Positions 24,759 through 33,945 of a stretch of DNA of 64,000 bases are shown piece by piece; positions within the stretch are counted from its first letter, which is position 1; every line of letters starts with the position of its first letter. The notes below the pieces were generated by a model. The model made no database searches. It saw nothing but the letters and a program-made list of their open reading frames with translations, and had not been told where the DNA came from. This DNA is from CAVDHB01 sp963608705 (GTDB taxonomy: Bacteria; Bacteroidota; Bacteroidia; Bacteroidales; Bacteroidaceae), in the NCBI GenBank assembly GCA_963608705.1, contig CAVDHB010000051.1, forward strand, positions 1-64,000. Direction: 5' to 3'. The position numbers were made by a program, and so were the translations under genes.

Positions 24759-26576
24759 TTATTTCTTGTTTCGTAAAGCGTTATCCATCGCCGTGATGAC
24801 GGTGGAGGCTTCTTTGTACAGTTTGTCCATCTTCTCGTCCTTGTCTCCCGGAGCGAAGCGTGCGAACTCGCATTCTTCCAACGTGGAGAGGAATTGCGAA
24901 GTCTGAGTATCGGGTACGCCCGCCTCGTTTAATTTATGTGCGGCGTTGTCTTTGTTCAGCTCTTCCACAGGAATATTCAGCTTGTCGGCCACATATCCCC
25001 AGAGAGCGTGAGTGATTTCCGTATAGAACTCCTCGCTCTTTCCGGCTGTCATCAGAGCTTGTGCTTTCTTCAAACGACGTGCGGCCAGTTTGTCCGCTTT
25101 CTTTCCTCGCACAGCCGCTTTGTCCGCATTGGCTTCGATACGTTCACGGAAATAGAGTGTCAAGGCGATGAATACCACTGTCAAGGCGATAAGCAGACCG
25201 TAATAGCTTGCTTTCCCGAAGAAGTCGGCAGGAGCGGACAGTGTGTCTCCCTTGCCCGTCTCAATGTCGAAGATGTCTTTCATCTGCGCTGCGTCATCTC
25301 CATCGAAGTCGTTCACCGAACCGTCTCCCTTCACGCCTTTGGACACGTGTATCTTGAAGGGCTGGGTGCGGATGGTCTTGTAGGACTCGCTTCCGAGGTC
25401 GAAATAGCACAACTCGATGGACGGAATCTCGAAGTCACCCTGCTGTCTTGGGATGATGGTATAGTTCAGCACTCTTGTGCCGCTCACTCCGTCTGAGGTT
25501 ACTTGGTCTTTGTCGGATACTTTCGGGTCATAGGTCTCGAAACTCTTAGGGAACTGGATGGAAGGGTTCTTCATCAGCTTCAAGTTGCCGAGACCAGAGA
25601 CCGTCACTTTCAGATTCAACGCTTCGTTAGCCGGGATGCTTTGTTTGTTCACGCTGGCCGTGATGTTGAACTTACCCACAGCTCCTGAAAAAGTGGCGGG
25701 CTTCGTAGGTAGCGGCGTCACGTTTATCTTCATGGACGGTGTGACCAGTGTTTTCTTTATCTCTTGGTAGGCCGCCCCGGTGTTGAAGAAAGCGTCCAAT
25801 GGGTCAATGTTCTGGTTGGGCAGCGCAATGATACCGTTCGCTTTGATGGAGGGGATGGTCAATGCGCCAGTCTGTTGTGGGAACAATACATATTGACTCC
25901 ACAGTATCGTTTTATATTGTCTGCCGCCACGGCTCTCCAATTTCCATGATTTTGTCTGAGGCAGTGGAATCTCTTGGGTATGGAATCCCTTCAGGTCAGG
26001 CATTTTTAAGTCAAGCTGTGTCAGGTTCACGTTCATCCGGGCATAGACCTTGTAGGTCAGCAGCAAGGCTTCCTGCTCGTGTACTGTCTGTTTACTGGCT
26101 GTGGCGGTGATAAAGAGGTCGCTTCCCGAAATATGTGAGGATGCGGCGGGAGCTTGGCTTTCCGTAGTGTTTCCTTGACGACTGCCCACACGCTGCGATC
26201 CTTGGATGCCTGCTGTGATTTGAAGGGATTTCGAACGTGCTCTTCCACCACCGGCAGATACAGTGGCAGAACCTACCACGAAGGTGCCGGGTCTGTCTGC
26301 CACCACTAAGAAAGTAAAGGTGGTGGAGCTGCTGTGTGAAGCCTTGCCGTTGATATATTGGTAGCTGCTTTGCACGCTTTGAGCCGGTCCGTACAGCACT
26401 TCAAGTCCTCCAAAAGAGGGAGCTTTGAAGTTGGACACTTTGTCGGAATTGACCTTGTACTCTATGCGGAACTGTTCCCCTGCTCTTACGTGGGAAGGTG
26501 CGGACACCGTGATGTTCACCGCTGACGCAAGAGTGGCTATCAGCCAAACAAACAATGAAAAGATAGCTTTCTTCAT
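24759..26576 (-). CDS. batD: BatD: large beta-rich envelope protein
   Basis: This 605-residue protein has a signal peptide (MKKAIFSLFVWLIATLASA), several Ig-like beta domains across about 20-430 (VSAPSHVRAGEQFRIEYKV, VSGLGNLKLMKNPSIQFPK), one transmembrane helix (about 456-475, YYGLLIALTVVFIALTLYF), and a cytosolic helical tail with KKADKLAARRLKKAQALM. Length and layout fit BatD of the aerotolerance operon. It may act with the vWA proteins BatA and BatB in a periplasmic complex. It lies between batC and batE on the same strand. Confidence 0.92.
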   Translation of the reverse strand: MKKAIFSLFVWLIATLASAVNITVSAPSHVRAGEQFRIEYKVNSDKVSNFKAPSFGGLEVLYGPAQSVQSSYQYINGKASHSSSTTFTFLVVADRPGTFVVGSATVSAGGGRARSKSLQITAGIQGSQRVGSRQGNTTESQAPAASSHISGSDLFITATASKQTVHEQEALLLTYKVYARMNVNLTQLDLKMPDLKGFHTQEIPLPQTKSWKLESRGGRQYKTILWSQYVLFPQQTGALTIPSIKANGIIALPNQNIDPLDAFFNTGAAYQEIKKTLVTPSMKINVTPLPTKPATFSGAVGKFNITASVNKQSIPANEALNLKVTVSGLGNLKLMKNPSIQFPKSFETYDPKVSDKDQVTSDGVSGTRVLNYTIIPRQQGDFEIPSIELCYFDLGSESYKTIRTQPFKIHVSKGVKGDGSVNDFDGDDAAQMKDIFDIETGKGDTLSAPADFFGKASYYGLLIALTVVFIALTLYFRERIEANADKAAVRGKKADKLAARRLKKAQALMTAGKSEEFYTEITHALWGYVADKLNIPVEELNKDNAAHKLNEAGVPDTQTSQFLSTLEECEFARFAPGDKDEKMDKLYKEASTVITAMDNALRNKK

Positions 26577-26591
26577 GTCTCTATTTCTCGA

Positions 26592-27281
26592 TTACCAATT
26601 TTGTTCCAGACTCTTTCCGCCAGCCCGTTGCATTTTGCGCATCTTGTCTTGAATGTTTCGTTCGTCTTGCATGACGGCGTTCAGCAATTGCTCCGCATTG
26701 TCTTTCGACATTTTGTTGCGGTCTGGTTGCTTCTGACGGTCTTTGTCTTTCTGGTTTTGGTTGTTATTCTTGTTTTTGTCCTTGTTGTCTTTGTTGTTCT
26801 TATTCTTGTTCTTCTGCTTTTGCTGTTGGTTCTTTTGTGGCGGGTTTTGCTGCTGCATCCGCTGGCAGAGAGCCAAGTTATAGCGTGTCTCGTTGTCCGA
26901 AGGATTTCTTCTCAGCGAGTTTTTGTAGCATTTGATGGCTTCCCCGTAGTTCTTCTGGCTTTGGAAAATCACGCCCATATTGTGATAGGCTTTCGCCAGA
27001 CGGACTTTGTTCTTCTCTATTTTCACTGTCCGCTCGTACTGCTGCATGGCCTCTTTGGGCTTTCGTTGCGCAAGGAGTGCGTTGCCGAGGTTGTACATGG
27101 CAATGGTGTTGGTGGAATTCTTGGAGAGTGCCTTTCGGTACTGTGCTTCCGCCTTCACATAGTTCTTGTCATGAAACAGCCTGTTTCCTTGTCGGATATA
27201 GTCACGGTCAGTCTGTCCTGCCATTTGTAGTGAGACCATCAAGGCACACAGGCATACGATGTATTTGAAAACGTTTTTCAT
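26592..27281 (-). CDS. batC: BatC: TPR protein with Lys/Asn/Gln-rich tail
   Basis: The 229-residue product has a signal peptide (MKNVFKYIVCLCALMVSLQMAGQ), three TPR units (about 30-145: AEAQYRKALSKNSTNT, AMYNLGNALLAQRKPKEA, AIKCYKNSLRRNPSDN) and then a low-complexity stretch of about 45 residues dominated by K, N, Q and D. The tail probably is disordered. BatC is a periplasmic adaptor of the Bat system. Its start overlaps the stop of batB by 4 bp. The antisense strand of the low-complexity stretch gives a spurious hydrophobic ORF. Confidence 0.9.
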   Translation of the reverse strand: MKNVFKYIVCLCALMVSLQMAGQTDRDYIRQGNRLFHDKNYVKAEAQYRKALSKNSTNTIAMYNLGNALLAQRKPKEAMQQYERTVKIEKNKVRLAKAYHNMGVIFQSQKNYGEAIKCYKNSLRRNPSDNETRYNLALCQRMQQQNPPQKNQQQKQKNKNKNNKDNKDKNKNNNQNQKDKDRQKQPDRNKMSKDNAEQLLNAVMQDERNIQDKMRKMQRAGGKSLEQNW

Positions 27282-28321
27282 GGCTTCTTGTTTTCTTGAT
27301 TGTTCCTGTGGAATAGTTTCAGGCGTTTCAACATCGGGTTCTGGCGTTCCAGAATGAGGATGTCCGCAATGAGTACTAACAGCAGTAGCAGTGCCACGGC
27401 CTGGAATTGTTCGTCCAAGTCGGAGTACACGTCACTGCTGAAATCCGTGGTACCCAGTTTCTTCACTTCCTCTTGCAGTACGTCCTGTGCCATGGAGGTG
27501 TTGTCCACGTGGATATAAGCACCCTTTCCCGCTTTCGCCAGCGAACGGCACATCTCTTCGTTCAGCTTGGTCACCACCGTCTGCCCAGAGCGGTCCTTTA
27601 GGTATTGCCCGTTGCCCAATGGTATAGGTGCGCCTTGTGTGGAGCCTACTCCTAAGACATACAAATGGTATCCTTTGTCGGCGGCTGCTTTGGCCGCTTC
27701 CTCGGCTCCTTGTTCATGGTTCTCGCCGTCGGTAATGATGATAATAGCTCTCGGAACTCCTTTACGCGGCGTGAAACTGCTCATCGCCAAGTTGATGGCG
27801 GAGGCTATGTCTGTGCCTTGTGTGGAAATCATGGCCGGGCTTATTTCGTCCATGAACATCTTGGCTGACACATAATCTGCGGTGATGGGGAGTTGTGTGA
27901 AGGCTTCTCCTGCGAAGACTATCAGCCCCAGTCTGTCGTCAGTGAATCCGTCCACCAACTTGGACACAATCATCTTCGATTTCTCCAGTCGGGAGGGTTG
28001 CACGTCTTCCGCCAGCATGGAGTTGGAAATATCCATGGCAATCATCGCCTCGATACCGTGGTGTTCGGTGGATTTCTTGCTGGAGCCAAATTGCGGTCTG
28101 GCCAGCATCACCCACATCAAGGCCACGGCGGTCAGCAGTAGTATGCACTTCGTCCACCTTCGGGAGGCGGACACGCCTTGTTCCAGCGGGCGTAGCAGCT
28201 GGAGGTCTCCATACATTTTGAGCCTTTTCTTTCGCTTCACTTCTGAATACCAGAAGAGAAGCAAAAGAAGCGGAACGGAGATGAGTCCGTATAAAAACGC
28301 TGTATCTTCAAATCTGAACAT
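27278..28321 (-). CDS. batB: BatB: membrane-anchored vWA protein
   Basis: This 347-residue protein has two N-terminal transmembrane segments (about 7-24 and 57-74), a vWA domain with MIDAS motif MDISNSML (about 94-101), TQGTD and DGENHEQG, and a C-terminal transmembrane helix (about 309-328). It has the same layout as batA next door, from which it differs mainly in loops. BatA and BatB are thought to form the vWA core of the aerotolerance machinery together with MoxR. It starts 15 bp after batA. Confidence 0.92.
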   Translation of the reverse strand: MFRFEDTAFLYGLISVPLLLLLFWYSEVKRKKRLKMYGDLQLLRPLEQGVSASRRWTKCILLLTAVALMWVMLARPQFGSSKKSTEHHGIEAMIAMDISNSMLAEDVQPSRLEKSKMIVSKLVDGFTDDRLGLIVFAGEAFTQLPITADYVSAKMFMDEISPAMISTQGTDIASAINLAMSSFTPRKGVPRAIIIITDGENHEQGAEEAAKAAADKGYHLYVLGVGSTQGAPIPLGNGQYLKDRSGQTVVTKLNEEMCRSLAKAGKGAYIHVDNTSMAQDVLQEEVKKLGTTDFSSDVYSDLDEQFQAVALLLLLVLIADILILERQNPMLKRLKLFHRNNQENKKP

Positions 28322-28336
28322 AACGTATTTCTTTCT

Positions 28337-29335
28337 TTAAGGAATCTTCTTCAGCACGGTGAACCGCAGCAGTACTTCCGCCAGCAGGCTGAGTAGCCCG
28401 ATGAGGGCGAAGAGCTGGTAGGCTTCGTATCGCTTGCTGAATTGCTTGGTGCTGAGTTTGGTCTTCTCCAACTTGTCGATGTCATTGTAGATTCGTTCCA
28501 GTGAGCTGGTGTTCGTGGCGCGGTAGAACTGTCCACCCGTAGTGCGGGCGATGTCTTGCAGGGTCTGTGTGTCTATCTCCACAGGCAAGTTCACATATTG
28601 TACAGTGCCTCCCACAGGCATGGGGTAGGGTGCTGAGCCGTTCGTACCCACACCGATGGTGTACACTCTTATGCCGAAACTATGCGCTATCTCTGCGGCT
28701 GTGGCTGGACTGATGTCCCCGCTGTTATTGGAGCCGTCAGTCAGCAGTATGACCACTTTGCTTTTGGCCTTGCTGTCGCGGAGTCGGGACACGGCGTTGG
28801 CCAGTCCCATGCCGATGGCAGTTCCGTCTTCGATGATGCCCTGTTGCGCCAACTGGCAGTTCACGTTTCTGAAAAGATTCAGCAAGACGGTATGGTCGGT
28901 GGTCATGGGACACTGGGTGAAGCTTTGCGAGGCGAACACTGTCAGTCCTATGTTGTCGTTGGGTCGGGATGCAATAAACTGCGCCGCTACTCGTTTCGCC
29001 GCTTCCACCCGGTTGGGTTTCAAGTCCTCAGAAAGCATGGAGGTGGAGATGTCCATCGCCATCATGATGTCGATGCCCTCCGTCTCCGACTTTCGCCAGC
29101 TGTTGCTGGTTTGTGGACGTGCCAGGACAATGACTGTCATCACAAACGTGAGTATGCGCAGGAAGAAGGGCAGATGCACGATTCTTGTCTTCCACGTCTT
29201 GGGGGCGTAGAGATAGGCGTGCGTGTCGGACACCTTCAAGGGGGCGTTCGCTTTCTTGCGGCTGAAGAAGTACCATATAATATAAGGTATCAGCAGCAAG
29301 AGCAGCAGAAAATAATATGGATTCGCGAAAATCAT
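28337..29335 (-). CDS. batA: BatA: membrane-anchored vWA protein
   Basis: The 332-residue product shows an N-terminal hydrophobic pair (about 6-23 and 55-72), a vWA domain with MDISTSMLSED (about 93-103), the MIDAS threonine in EDGTAIGMG and LTDGSNNSGD, and a C-terminal transmembrane helix near 307-325. These are the features of BatA. In this operon family MoxR ATPases are proposed to remodel or metal-load the vWA proteins. It lies 30 bp after an unnamed membrane protein and before batB. Confidence 0.92.
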   Translation of the reverse strand: MIFANPYYFLLLLLLIPYIIWYFFSRKKANAPLKVSDTHAYLYAPKTWKTRIVHLPFFLRILTFVMTVIVLARPQTSNSWRKSETEGIDIMMAMDISTSMLSEDLKPNRVEAAKRVAAQFIASRPNDNIGLTVFASQSFTQCPMTTDHTVLLNLFRNVNCQLAQQGIIEDGTAIGMGLANAVSRLRDSKAKSKVVILLTDGSNNSGDISPATAAEIAHSFGIRVYTIGVGTNGSAPYPMPVGGTVQYVNLPVEIDTQTLQDIARTTGGQFYRATNTSSLERIYNDIDKLEKTKLSTKQFSKRYEAYQLFALIGLLSLLAEVLLRFTVLKKIP

Positions 29336-29365
29336 ATCTTCATTTCTTTAGTTCTTTCAGACGGC

Positions 29366-30439
29366 TTATTGCCACAGGTCGATGATGCGGCTCACAATGG
29401 CGTACCCCATGGCTACCAATGCGATGACAGACACGCTGATTCCGCCGATAAGCAGTGCCTTGGCTCTTCGTGAGCGTTGTTCCTCCACGGTAATGACACG
29501 TGGCGCAGGTTTTGCGTCAGGGTCTATTTCCTCTTTCGTCTGGTTGATGAAGTCGATTGCGCTGACAAGGTTCTGGTCATTCTCATTGATGAGGGTGTTG
29601 TAGCGGGCGAATTTCACAAGGTCCGCTGTCTGGAACAATCCTCTCAGCTCGTTCATTCCCTTCTCGTCTTTCATGGAGAGCAGTTTGTCGATAATCTCTC
29701 TGGAGGTCATTTCGCGGGCGTTGAAGCCGTATCTTTCCCGTATATAGTTACGCAGCACATCTGTCAGTTTGGTGTAGTAGGCTTTGGGGTCTTCCTGTAA
29801 TCGGGCACCTTCCTGTTTAATGGCGTCGATTTCCTTCATGGCCTCTTGGTGAGCCGGCAATTTGGGCTTCATGAAAATCTGACGGATAATCGGCTTTTGG
29901 TCTTTGTATCGCACGATGAGGTAGATGATAAGACCGGCAAGCGGAAGGAACACGATGGAAAGCCAAAATACCAACGCCCAGTCTGCCCAGGCGAAAGGTG
30001 GGTTCATCACGTCTTTCGGTCCATAAAACTTTTCGGGGTGTTTTGTGTCCACTTTTACGGTAGACACTTTCAGTGCCAGTTCCTTTGACTGATAGCTCTT
30101 TCCGTCCACTTTGGCGGCAAAGGCCGGGATATAGTAGTTGTTCGCATCGAACGCTGTCACGGTGAGGGTCTGCGTGTAGGCCACTCTTCCGTTGTCCAGT
30201 ATCTTTTGCGCCACAGGTGATTTCTCTACCACCTCCACGCCGTTACCCAGCGTGTCTTTCACTATGGGCATGTTTACCTTTTTACCGGGATCGCATTCCA
30301 CGGTGAGGTGAATCTGTGTCTGTTCGCCAATGAGCAGTTGCAGTGAGTCTATTTTAGCCTCCACAGTCACGCTCTGCGCCATTGCGGACAGGACGCAGCA
30401 CCACAGCAGGCATACAATGTAGCAAATTCTTTTTTTCAT
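29366..30439 (-). CDS. Bat-operon membrane protein (BatD-like N-terminus, DUF4381-like)
   Basis: This 357-residue protein has a signal peptide (cleavage after AMA, near 21), a periplasmic beta domain (about 22-130, VTVEAKIDSLQLLIGEQTQI), a transmembrane helix (about 155-175), a cytosolic helical part (EAMKEIDAIKQEGARLQ, YTKLTDVLRNYIRERYG) and a second helix at about 330-350. The architecture is like a shortened BatD. The gene sits between the DUF58 and batA genes, a usual position for this protein in Bacteroidota. I infer that it is a scaffold for the MoxR-vWA system. Confidence 0.75.
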   Translation of the reverse strand: MKKRICYIVCLLWCCVLSAMAQSVTVEAKIDSLQLLIGEQTQIHLTVECDPGKKVNMPIVKDTLGNGVEVVEKSPVAQKILDNGRVAYTQTLTVTAFDANNYYIPAFAAKVDGKSYQSKELALKVSTVKVDTKHPEKFYGPKDVMNPPFAWADWALVFWLSIVFLPLAGLIIYLIVRYKDQKPIIRQIFMKPKLPAHQEAMKEIDAIKQEGARLQEDPKAYYTKLTDVLRNYIRERYGFNAREMTSREIIDKLLSMKDEKGMNELRGLFQTADLVKFARYNTLINENDQNLVSAIDFINQTKEEIDPDAKPAPRVITVEEQRSRRAKALLIGGISVSVIALVAMGYAIVSRIIDLWQ

Positions 30440-30445
30440 GTCGGA

Positions 30446-31315
30446 TTAGCTCCTTTTAGCGAATAAGTTCATCAAGGCGCGCACGTAATCCTGGTCTGTG
30501 CGGATAGGTACCCAGTCCACATGGCTGTGGGTCAAAGTCTTTTGCAGGTCTTCTTGATGGGTAATCCACCAGCGCAGATGCGCCTCCCTCACCTTTCGGT
30601 TAGAGGTGTCAATATATTGCACGTGTCCGGTTTCCGCATCCTGCACATAGAGCAGTCCCACGTCGGGCAGGCTCTCAATGCGGCGGTCATATACCTGTAT
30701 GGCCACCACGTCGTGTTTCTGGTTGGCGATGGTCAATGCTTGTTGGTAGTCGGACTGGGCAATGAAATCACTGAGGACGAAAGCGGTGCAGCGGTGTTTC
30801 ATCACTTGGGTGAGATATTCCACCGCCACCTTTACGTTTGTCTTCTGGCTATGAGGCTCGAAGTTCAGCAGTTCCCTTATGATGTACAGGATATGCTTGC
30901 GTCCTGTCTTGGGAGGGATGAACTTCTCGATGCGGTCAGAGAAGAAAATGACTCCTATCTTGTCGTTGTTCTGAATGGCGGAGAAAGCCAGTGTGGCGGC
31001 AATCTCCGTGACGAGTTCCCTCTTAGAGCATCCTACCGTGCCGAAATCAAGGCTGGCGGACACGTCCACCAACAGCATCACCGTGAGTTCCCTTTCCTCC
31101 TCGTACACTTTCACGTATGGACGGTGGAAGCGGGCGGTCACATTCCAGTCAATGTCCCGGATGTCATCTCCGTACTGGTATTCCCTCACTTCGGCGAAAG
31201 AGATACCTCTTCCTTTGAAGGCGGAATGGTATTGTCCCGCAAAGATGTTGTTGGACAAACCTTTCGTCTTTATCTCTATTTTCCGGACTTTTTTCAGCAG
31301 TTCACTCGTTTCCAT
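30446..31315 (-). CDS. DUF58-domain protein of the Bat operon
   Basis: The 289-residue cytosolic protein contains the DUF58 signature RDIDWNVTARFHRPYVK (about 53-69) and a degenerate vWA-like fold (LLVDVSASLDFGT, then FVLSDFIAQSDY). DUF58 proteins regularly accompany MoxR ATPases, and the gene is 11 bp after moxR here. They are believed to be adaptors or substrates of the ATPase. The N-terminal half also holds KTKGLSNNIFAGQYHSAFKG, typical of the family. Confidence 0.92.
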   Translation of the reverse strand: METSELLKKVRKIEIKTKGLSNNIFAGQYHSAFKGRGISFAEVREYQYGDDIRDIDWNVTARFHRPYVKVYEEERELTVMLLVDVSASLDFGTVGCSKRELVTEIAATLAFSAIQNNDKIGVIFFSDRIEKFIPPKTGRKHILYIIRELLNFEPHSQKTNVKVAVEYLTQVMKHRCTAFVLSDFIAQSDYQQALTIANQKHDVVAIQVYDRRIESLPDVGLLYVQDAETGHVQYIDTSNRKVREAHLRWWITHQEDLQKTLTHSHVDWVPIRTDQDYVRALMNLFAKRS

Positions 31316-31326
31316 GGCCGAAAGGG

Positions 31327-32322
31327 TTAGGGTACTTCGACTTTGTTCAGTATCTTGCTGACGATTTCTTCCGAAGTGACATTGGCGGCTTCTGCCTCAT
31401 AGGTGAGACCGATACGGTGGCGAAGCACGTCGTGTGCCACGGCTCTCACGTCTTCCGGTATCACATAGCCACGGTGTTTGATGAAGGCGTAGGCACGTGC
31501 GGCAAGCGCAAGGTTGATGGATGCACGCGGGGAACCTCCGAATTCAATCATCTCCTTCAAGTCTTCCAGTCCGTATTCCTCGCAGAAACGGGTGGCGAAC
31601 ACAATGTCGGCGATGTATTTCTGCACTTTCTCGTCGATATACACTTCCTTCACCACTTCTCTTGCCCGTAGGATGTCATCCTTCGAAACCACAGGTTTCA
31701 CTTCTGTATGTGTGGGATGGATGTGCATCTGTATGATGCGCATTTCTTCTTCCAATTTCGGATAGGTGATGACCACTTTCAGCATGAAACGGTCAAGCTG
31801 CGCCTCTGGCAGAGCGTAAGTTCCCTCCTGCTCGATGGGGTTCTGGGTGGCCATCACGAGGAAAGGCTTGGGCAGCGGATAAGTAGTGGTGCCCAGCGTC
31901 ACTTCTCTTTCCGCCATGGCTTCGAGGAGCGCACTCTGCACTTTGGCCGGCGCACGGTTGATTTCGTCCGCCAATACGAAGTTGGCGAAGACAGGTCCTT
32001 TCTTTACTTGAAAGGCTTCTTCCTTTTGATTATAGATGAGTGTACCCACCACGTCGGCCGGCAAAAGGTCGGGGGTGAACTGTATACGGCTGTATTTTGC
32101 GTCGATGAGTTGGGACAGGGTCTTGATGGCCAGTGTCTTGGCCAGTCCCGGCACACCTTCCAGAAGGATGTGTCCGTCCGCTAAAAGTCCTATTAATAAT
32201 GATTCTACTAAATGACGCTGTCCCACGATTACCTGGTCCAGCCCTGTCACGAGAGAAGACACGAAGGCGCTTTCCTGCTGGATACGCGCATTCAGTTCCC
32301 GAATGTCTACAGCTTCTGCCAT
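31327..32322 (-). CDS. MoxR-family AAA+ ATPase
   Basis: I start the gene at ATG 32322 (MAEAVDIRELNARIQQ), because longer frames run into the promoter. The 331-residue protein has Walker A GVPGLAKT (about 56-63), Walker B VLADEINRAP (about 116-125), sensor ATQNPIEQEGTY (about 153-164), and a C-terminal helical lid. MoxR ATPases act as chaperones that activate vWA partners, here BatA/BatB. It is the first gene of an eleven-gene minus-strand run ending at rlmH. Confidence 0.95.
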   Translation of the reverse strand: MAEAVDIRELNARIQQESAFVSSLVTGLDQVIVGQRHLVESLLIGLLADGHILLEGVPGLAKTLAIKTLSQLIDAKYSRIQFTPDLLPADVVGTLIYNQKEEAFQVKKGPVFANFVLADEINRAPAKVQSALLEAMAEREVTLGTTTYPLPKPFLVMATQNPIEQEGTYALPEAQLDRFMLKVVITYPKLEEEMRIIQMHIHPTHTEVKPVVSKDDILRAREVVKEVYIDEKVQKYIADIVFATRFCEEYGLEDLKEMIEFGGSPRASINLALAARAYAFIKHRGYVIPEDVRAVAHDVLRHRIGLTYEAEAANVTSEEIVSKILNKVEVP

Positions 32323-32360
32323 ATATTTTTTGTTTTTATTGTTTCTGGTTAATTCGGCCA

Positions 32361-32392
32361 CAAAAGTACGATTTATATAAGTAGGAAGCAAC
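32361..32392 (-). promoter_or_regulatory. Promoter of the moxR-bat operon
   Basis: On the minus strand the -7 box reads TACTTTTG (32361-32368) and the -33 box GTTG (32389-32392) with a 20-bp spacer. This fits the Bacteroidota consensus with one mismatch. Confidence 0.6.
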
Positions 32393-32517
32393 CCCCGAAA
32401 CTCAAAAACCGTATCGGTAAAGCCTTTTTTTAAGAGAATTTGCAGGTGAAATGGCCTTTTAGGGGTTCACCTCGCCATGAATAGGGGAAATCCCTTTCAT
32501 GGGGGAAAACATAGCCT

Positions 32518-32525
32518 TACCTTTG
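32518..32525 (+). promoter_or_regulatory. -7 promoter box TACCTTTG
   Basis: TACCTTTG lies 21 bp before the start of the secreted Pro/Arg-rich protein. The expected -33 region has only a weak TTTC. Confidence 0.5.
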
Positions 32526-32545
32526 CCCATGTAAACAAGAAAGAA

Positions 32546-33232
32546 ATGCGTATGAAACGGATACTATTCACATTCATCGGTTTGTGGCTCATGGCTGTGG
32601 CACCGCTTCGCGCGATGTCTTACGAAAGAGCCGAGCAGGAAGCCCGCTTCTTGACAGACAAGATGGCGTATGAACTGGGACTGTCTGATTACCAGTACGA
32701 GAGGGCGTATCGTGTCAATTTCGATTATTTCTATAATCTGAATGACGCTTCCGATTTCTATGGTGATTACTGGCGGACACGCAACACTGCCTTGGAGGCG
32801 ATATTCAACCTTACACAGTGGGGACGTTATTGTAGGCTGGGCTATTTTTACCGTCCCGTGCGTTTGTACAGGAACCGTTGGGATTTCCCCATCTACGCTC
32901 GTTACCATCGGACTCGTTTCTACCGTCCGTCTCCTGCCAAGCCGCCGCGTCCAGGAAGGCCGGGGATGCCTGACCGACCAGGCAATGGCTTCCATTTTGG
33001 TGGCAGTCCGAGCCGTCCCGGTCGTCCTGAAGGACCTCATTTCGGAGGTGGGCTGCGTCCTTCCTTTACGGAAAGTCGTCCATCCCGTCCTTCTTTTGGC
33101 GGAGATCGTCGGCCACAAGGAGAGAATCGTCCCTCTTTTCGTAAGAATGACTTTTCCAATCGTCCTTCCACTCGTTCTTATGGAAGACCGTCGGATGCGG
33201 GCGGGCGTAAGATGCGCGGAAGATGGATGTGA
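32546..33232 (+). CDS. Secreted protein with Pro/Arg/Gly-rich tail
   Basis: I take ATG 32546 (or the ATG at 32552) as start since a promoter box lies just upstream. The 228-residue product has a signal peptide (MKRILFTFIGLWLMAVAPLRA), a helical, aromatic-rich segment (about 25-115: ELGLSDYQYERAYRVNFDYF) and a long low-complexity tail dominated by Pro, Arg, Gly, Phe and Ser (RPGRPGMPDRPGNG, HFGGSPSRPGRP). I do not recognise a named family. The basic, probably disordered tail would suit binding to nucleic acid or cell-wall polymers. Confidence 0.75.
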   Translation: MRMKRILFTFIGLWLMAVAPLRAMSYERAEQEARFLTDKMAYELGLSDYQYERAYRVNFDYFYNLNDASDFYGDYWRTRNTALEAIFNLTQWGRYCRLGYFYRPVRLYRNRWDFPIYARYHRTRFYRPSPAKPPRPGRPGMPDRPGNGFHFGGSPSRPGRPEGPHFGGGLRPSFTESRPSRPSFGGDRRPQGENRPSFRKNDFSNRPSTRSYGRPSDAGGRKMRGRWM

Positions 33233-33367
33233 AAAATATTCCAACCTTTGCTAAGGAAATGTCTCTCTAATGAAAGAAGACAACAAGGAAAATCTCATAA
33301 CTATACTATACACAACACACACAATTGAGGACAACAAGGCTGCAAGCTACATGTTGTTTGTTTTAGA

Positions 33368-33405
33368 AAAAAGGATGTGTCGGGAAGACACGTCCTTTTT
33401 CTGTT
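33368..33405 (+). terminator. Rho-independent terminator
   Basis: The stem AAAAAGGATGTGT / ACACGTCCTTTTT (one wobble pair) with a 7-base loop is followed by CTGTT. It lies about 135 bp after the secreted-protein gene. The gap holds no supported gene. Confidence 0.75.
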
Positions 33406-33465
33406 GTATCTTGGTGAATCATACCACTCTCCTGTCTTGCACGTTGCAATATAACGACTGAACAG

Positions 33466-33592
33466 GTAGAGACGCGATTCATCGCGTCTCCATTCATTGC
33501 GTCTCCACACTCATCAGTGATGAATAGTATCTGTGATTGGCGAAATATTAACACACTATGAAAAGCGGAGACGCGATGAATCGCGTCTCTAC
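33466..33592. repeat. Dispersed hairpin elements (two copies at 33.5 kb)
   Basis: The first hairpin, with arms GAGACGCGAT / ATCGCGTCTC, lies at about 33468-33490. It is followed by CCACACTCATCAGTGATGAAT, which is the inverse of the unit at 14.9 kb. A second copy, GGAGACGCGATGAATCGCGT onward, spans 33567-33592. They precede the 23-bp tandem array. Confidence 0.8.
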
Positions 33593-33664
33593 TGTGGCAA
33601 CGTAAATAGGCTTCAACATATTCCCCTCACTCGAAATATCGAATAAGCCTTTATTTGTTTGTGA

Positions 33665-33822
33665 AGTCCTTGCTCAAGACATTACTAAGTCCTTGCTCAA
33701 GATATTACTAAGTCCCTGCTCAAGACATTACTAGGTTTGGCATCAAGACATTACTAGGTTTGGCCTTAAGAGATTACTAGGTTTGCGTTCATGGCTTTGC
33801 CAAGTCTGAACCTAAGATCTTA
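33665..33822. repeat. 23-bp tandem repeat array (about seven units)
   Basis: Units begin at 33665, 33688, 33711, 33734, 33757, 33780 and 33803, each a variant of AGTCCTTGCTCAAGACATTA plus CTA. The first five are well conserved, the last two degenerate. No spacers separate them, so it is not a CRISPR array. The same unit in inverse orientation forms an array at 49.15 kb. Confidence 0.85.
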
Positions 33823-33891
33823 TAAAATGAGAAATTTCCTATTAATAAATAGATAATGTTTATGGGTGGTACGATAGCGGATAATCATTAT

Positions 33892-33941
33892 AAAAAAAGC
33901 ATTGAAAGGGATAATTGATTATCTTCTATTCAATGCTTTCT
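33892..33941 (-). terminator. Rho-independent terminator of tRNA-Pro
   Basis: On the minus strand the arms AAAGCATTGAA and TTCAATGCTTT flank a loop and run into a T-tract just past the tRNA 3' end. Confidence 0.8.
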
Positions 33942-33945
33942 TAGG

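Noticed and set aside
26601..27230. Hydrophobic 209-codon frame on the plus strand
   Set aside because: Its Val/Leu-rich run is the complement of the Lys/Asn/Gln tail of batC, so it is an artefact.
33270..33461. 63-codon frame after the secreted protein
   Set aside because: It runs through the terminator hairpin and has no ribosome site or recognisable composition.
33665..33822. Possible CRISPR array
   Set aside because: The 23-bp units are directly adjacent with no unique spacers, and no cas genes are present; it is a plain tandem repeat.
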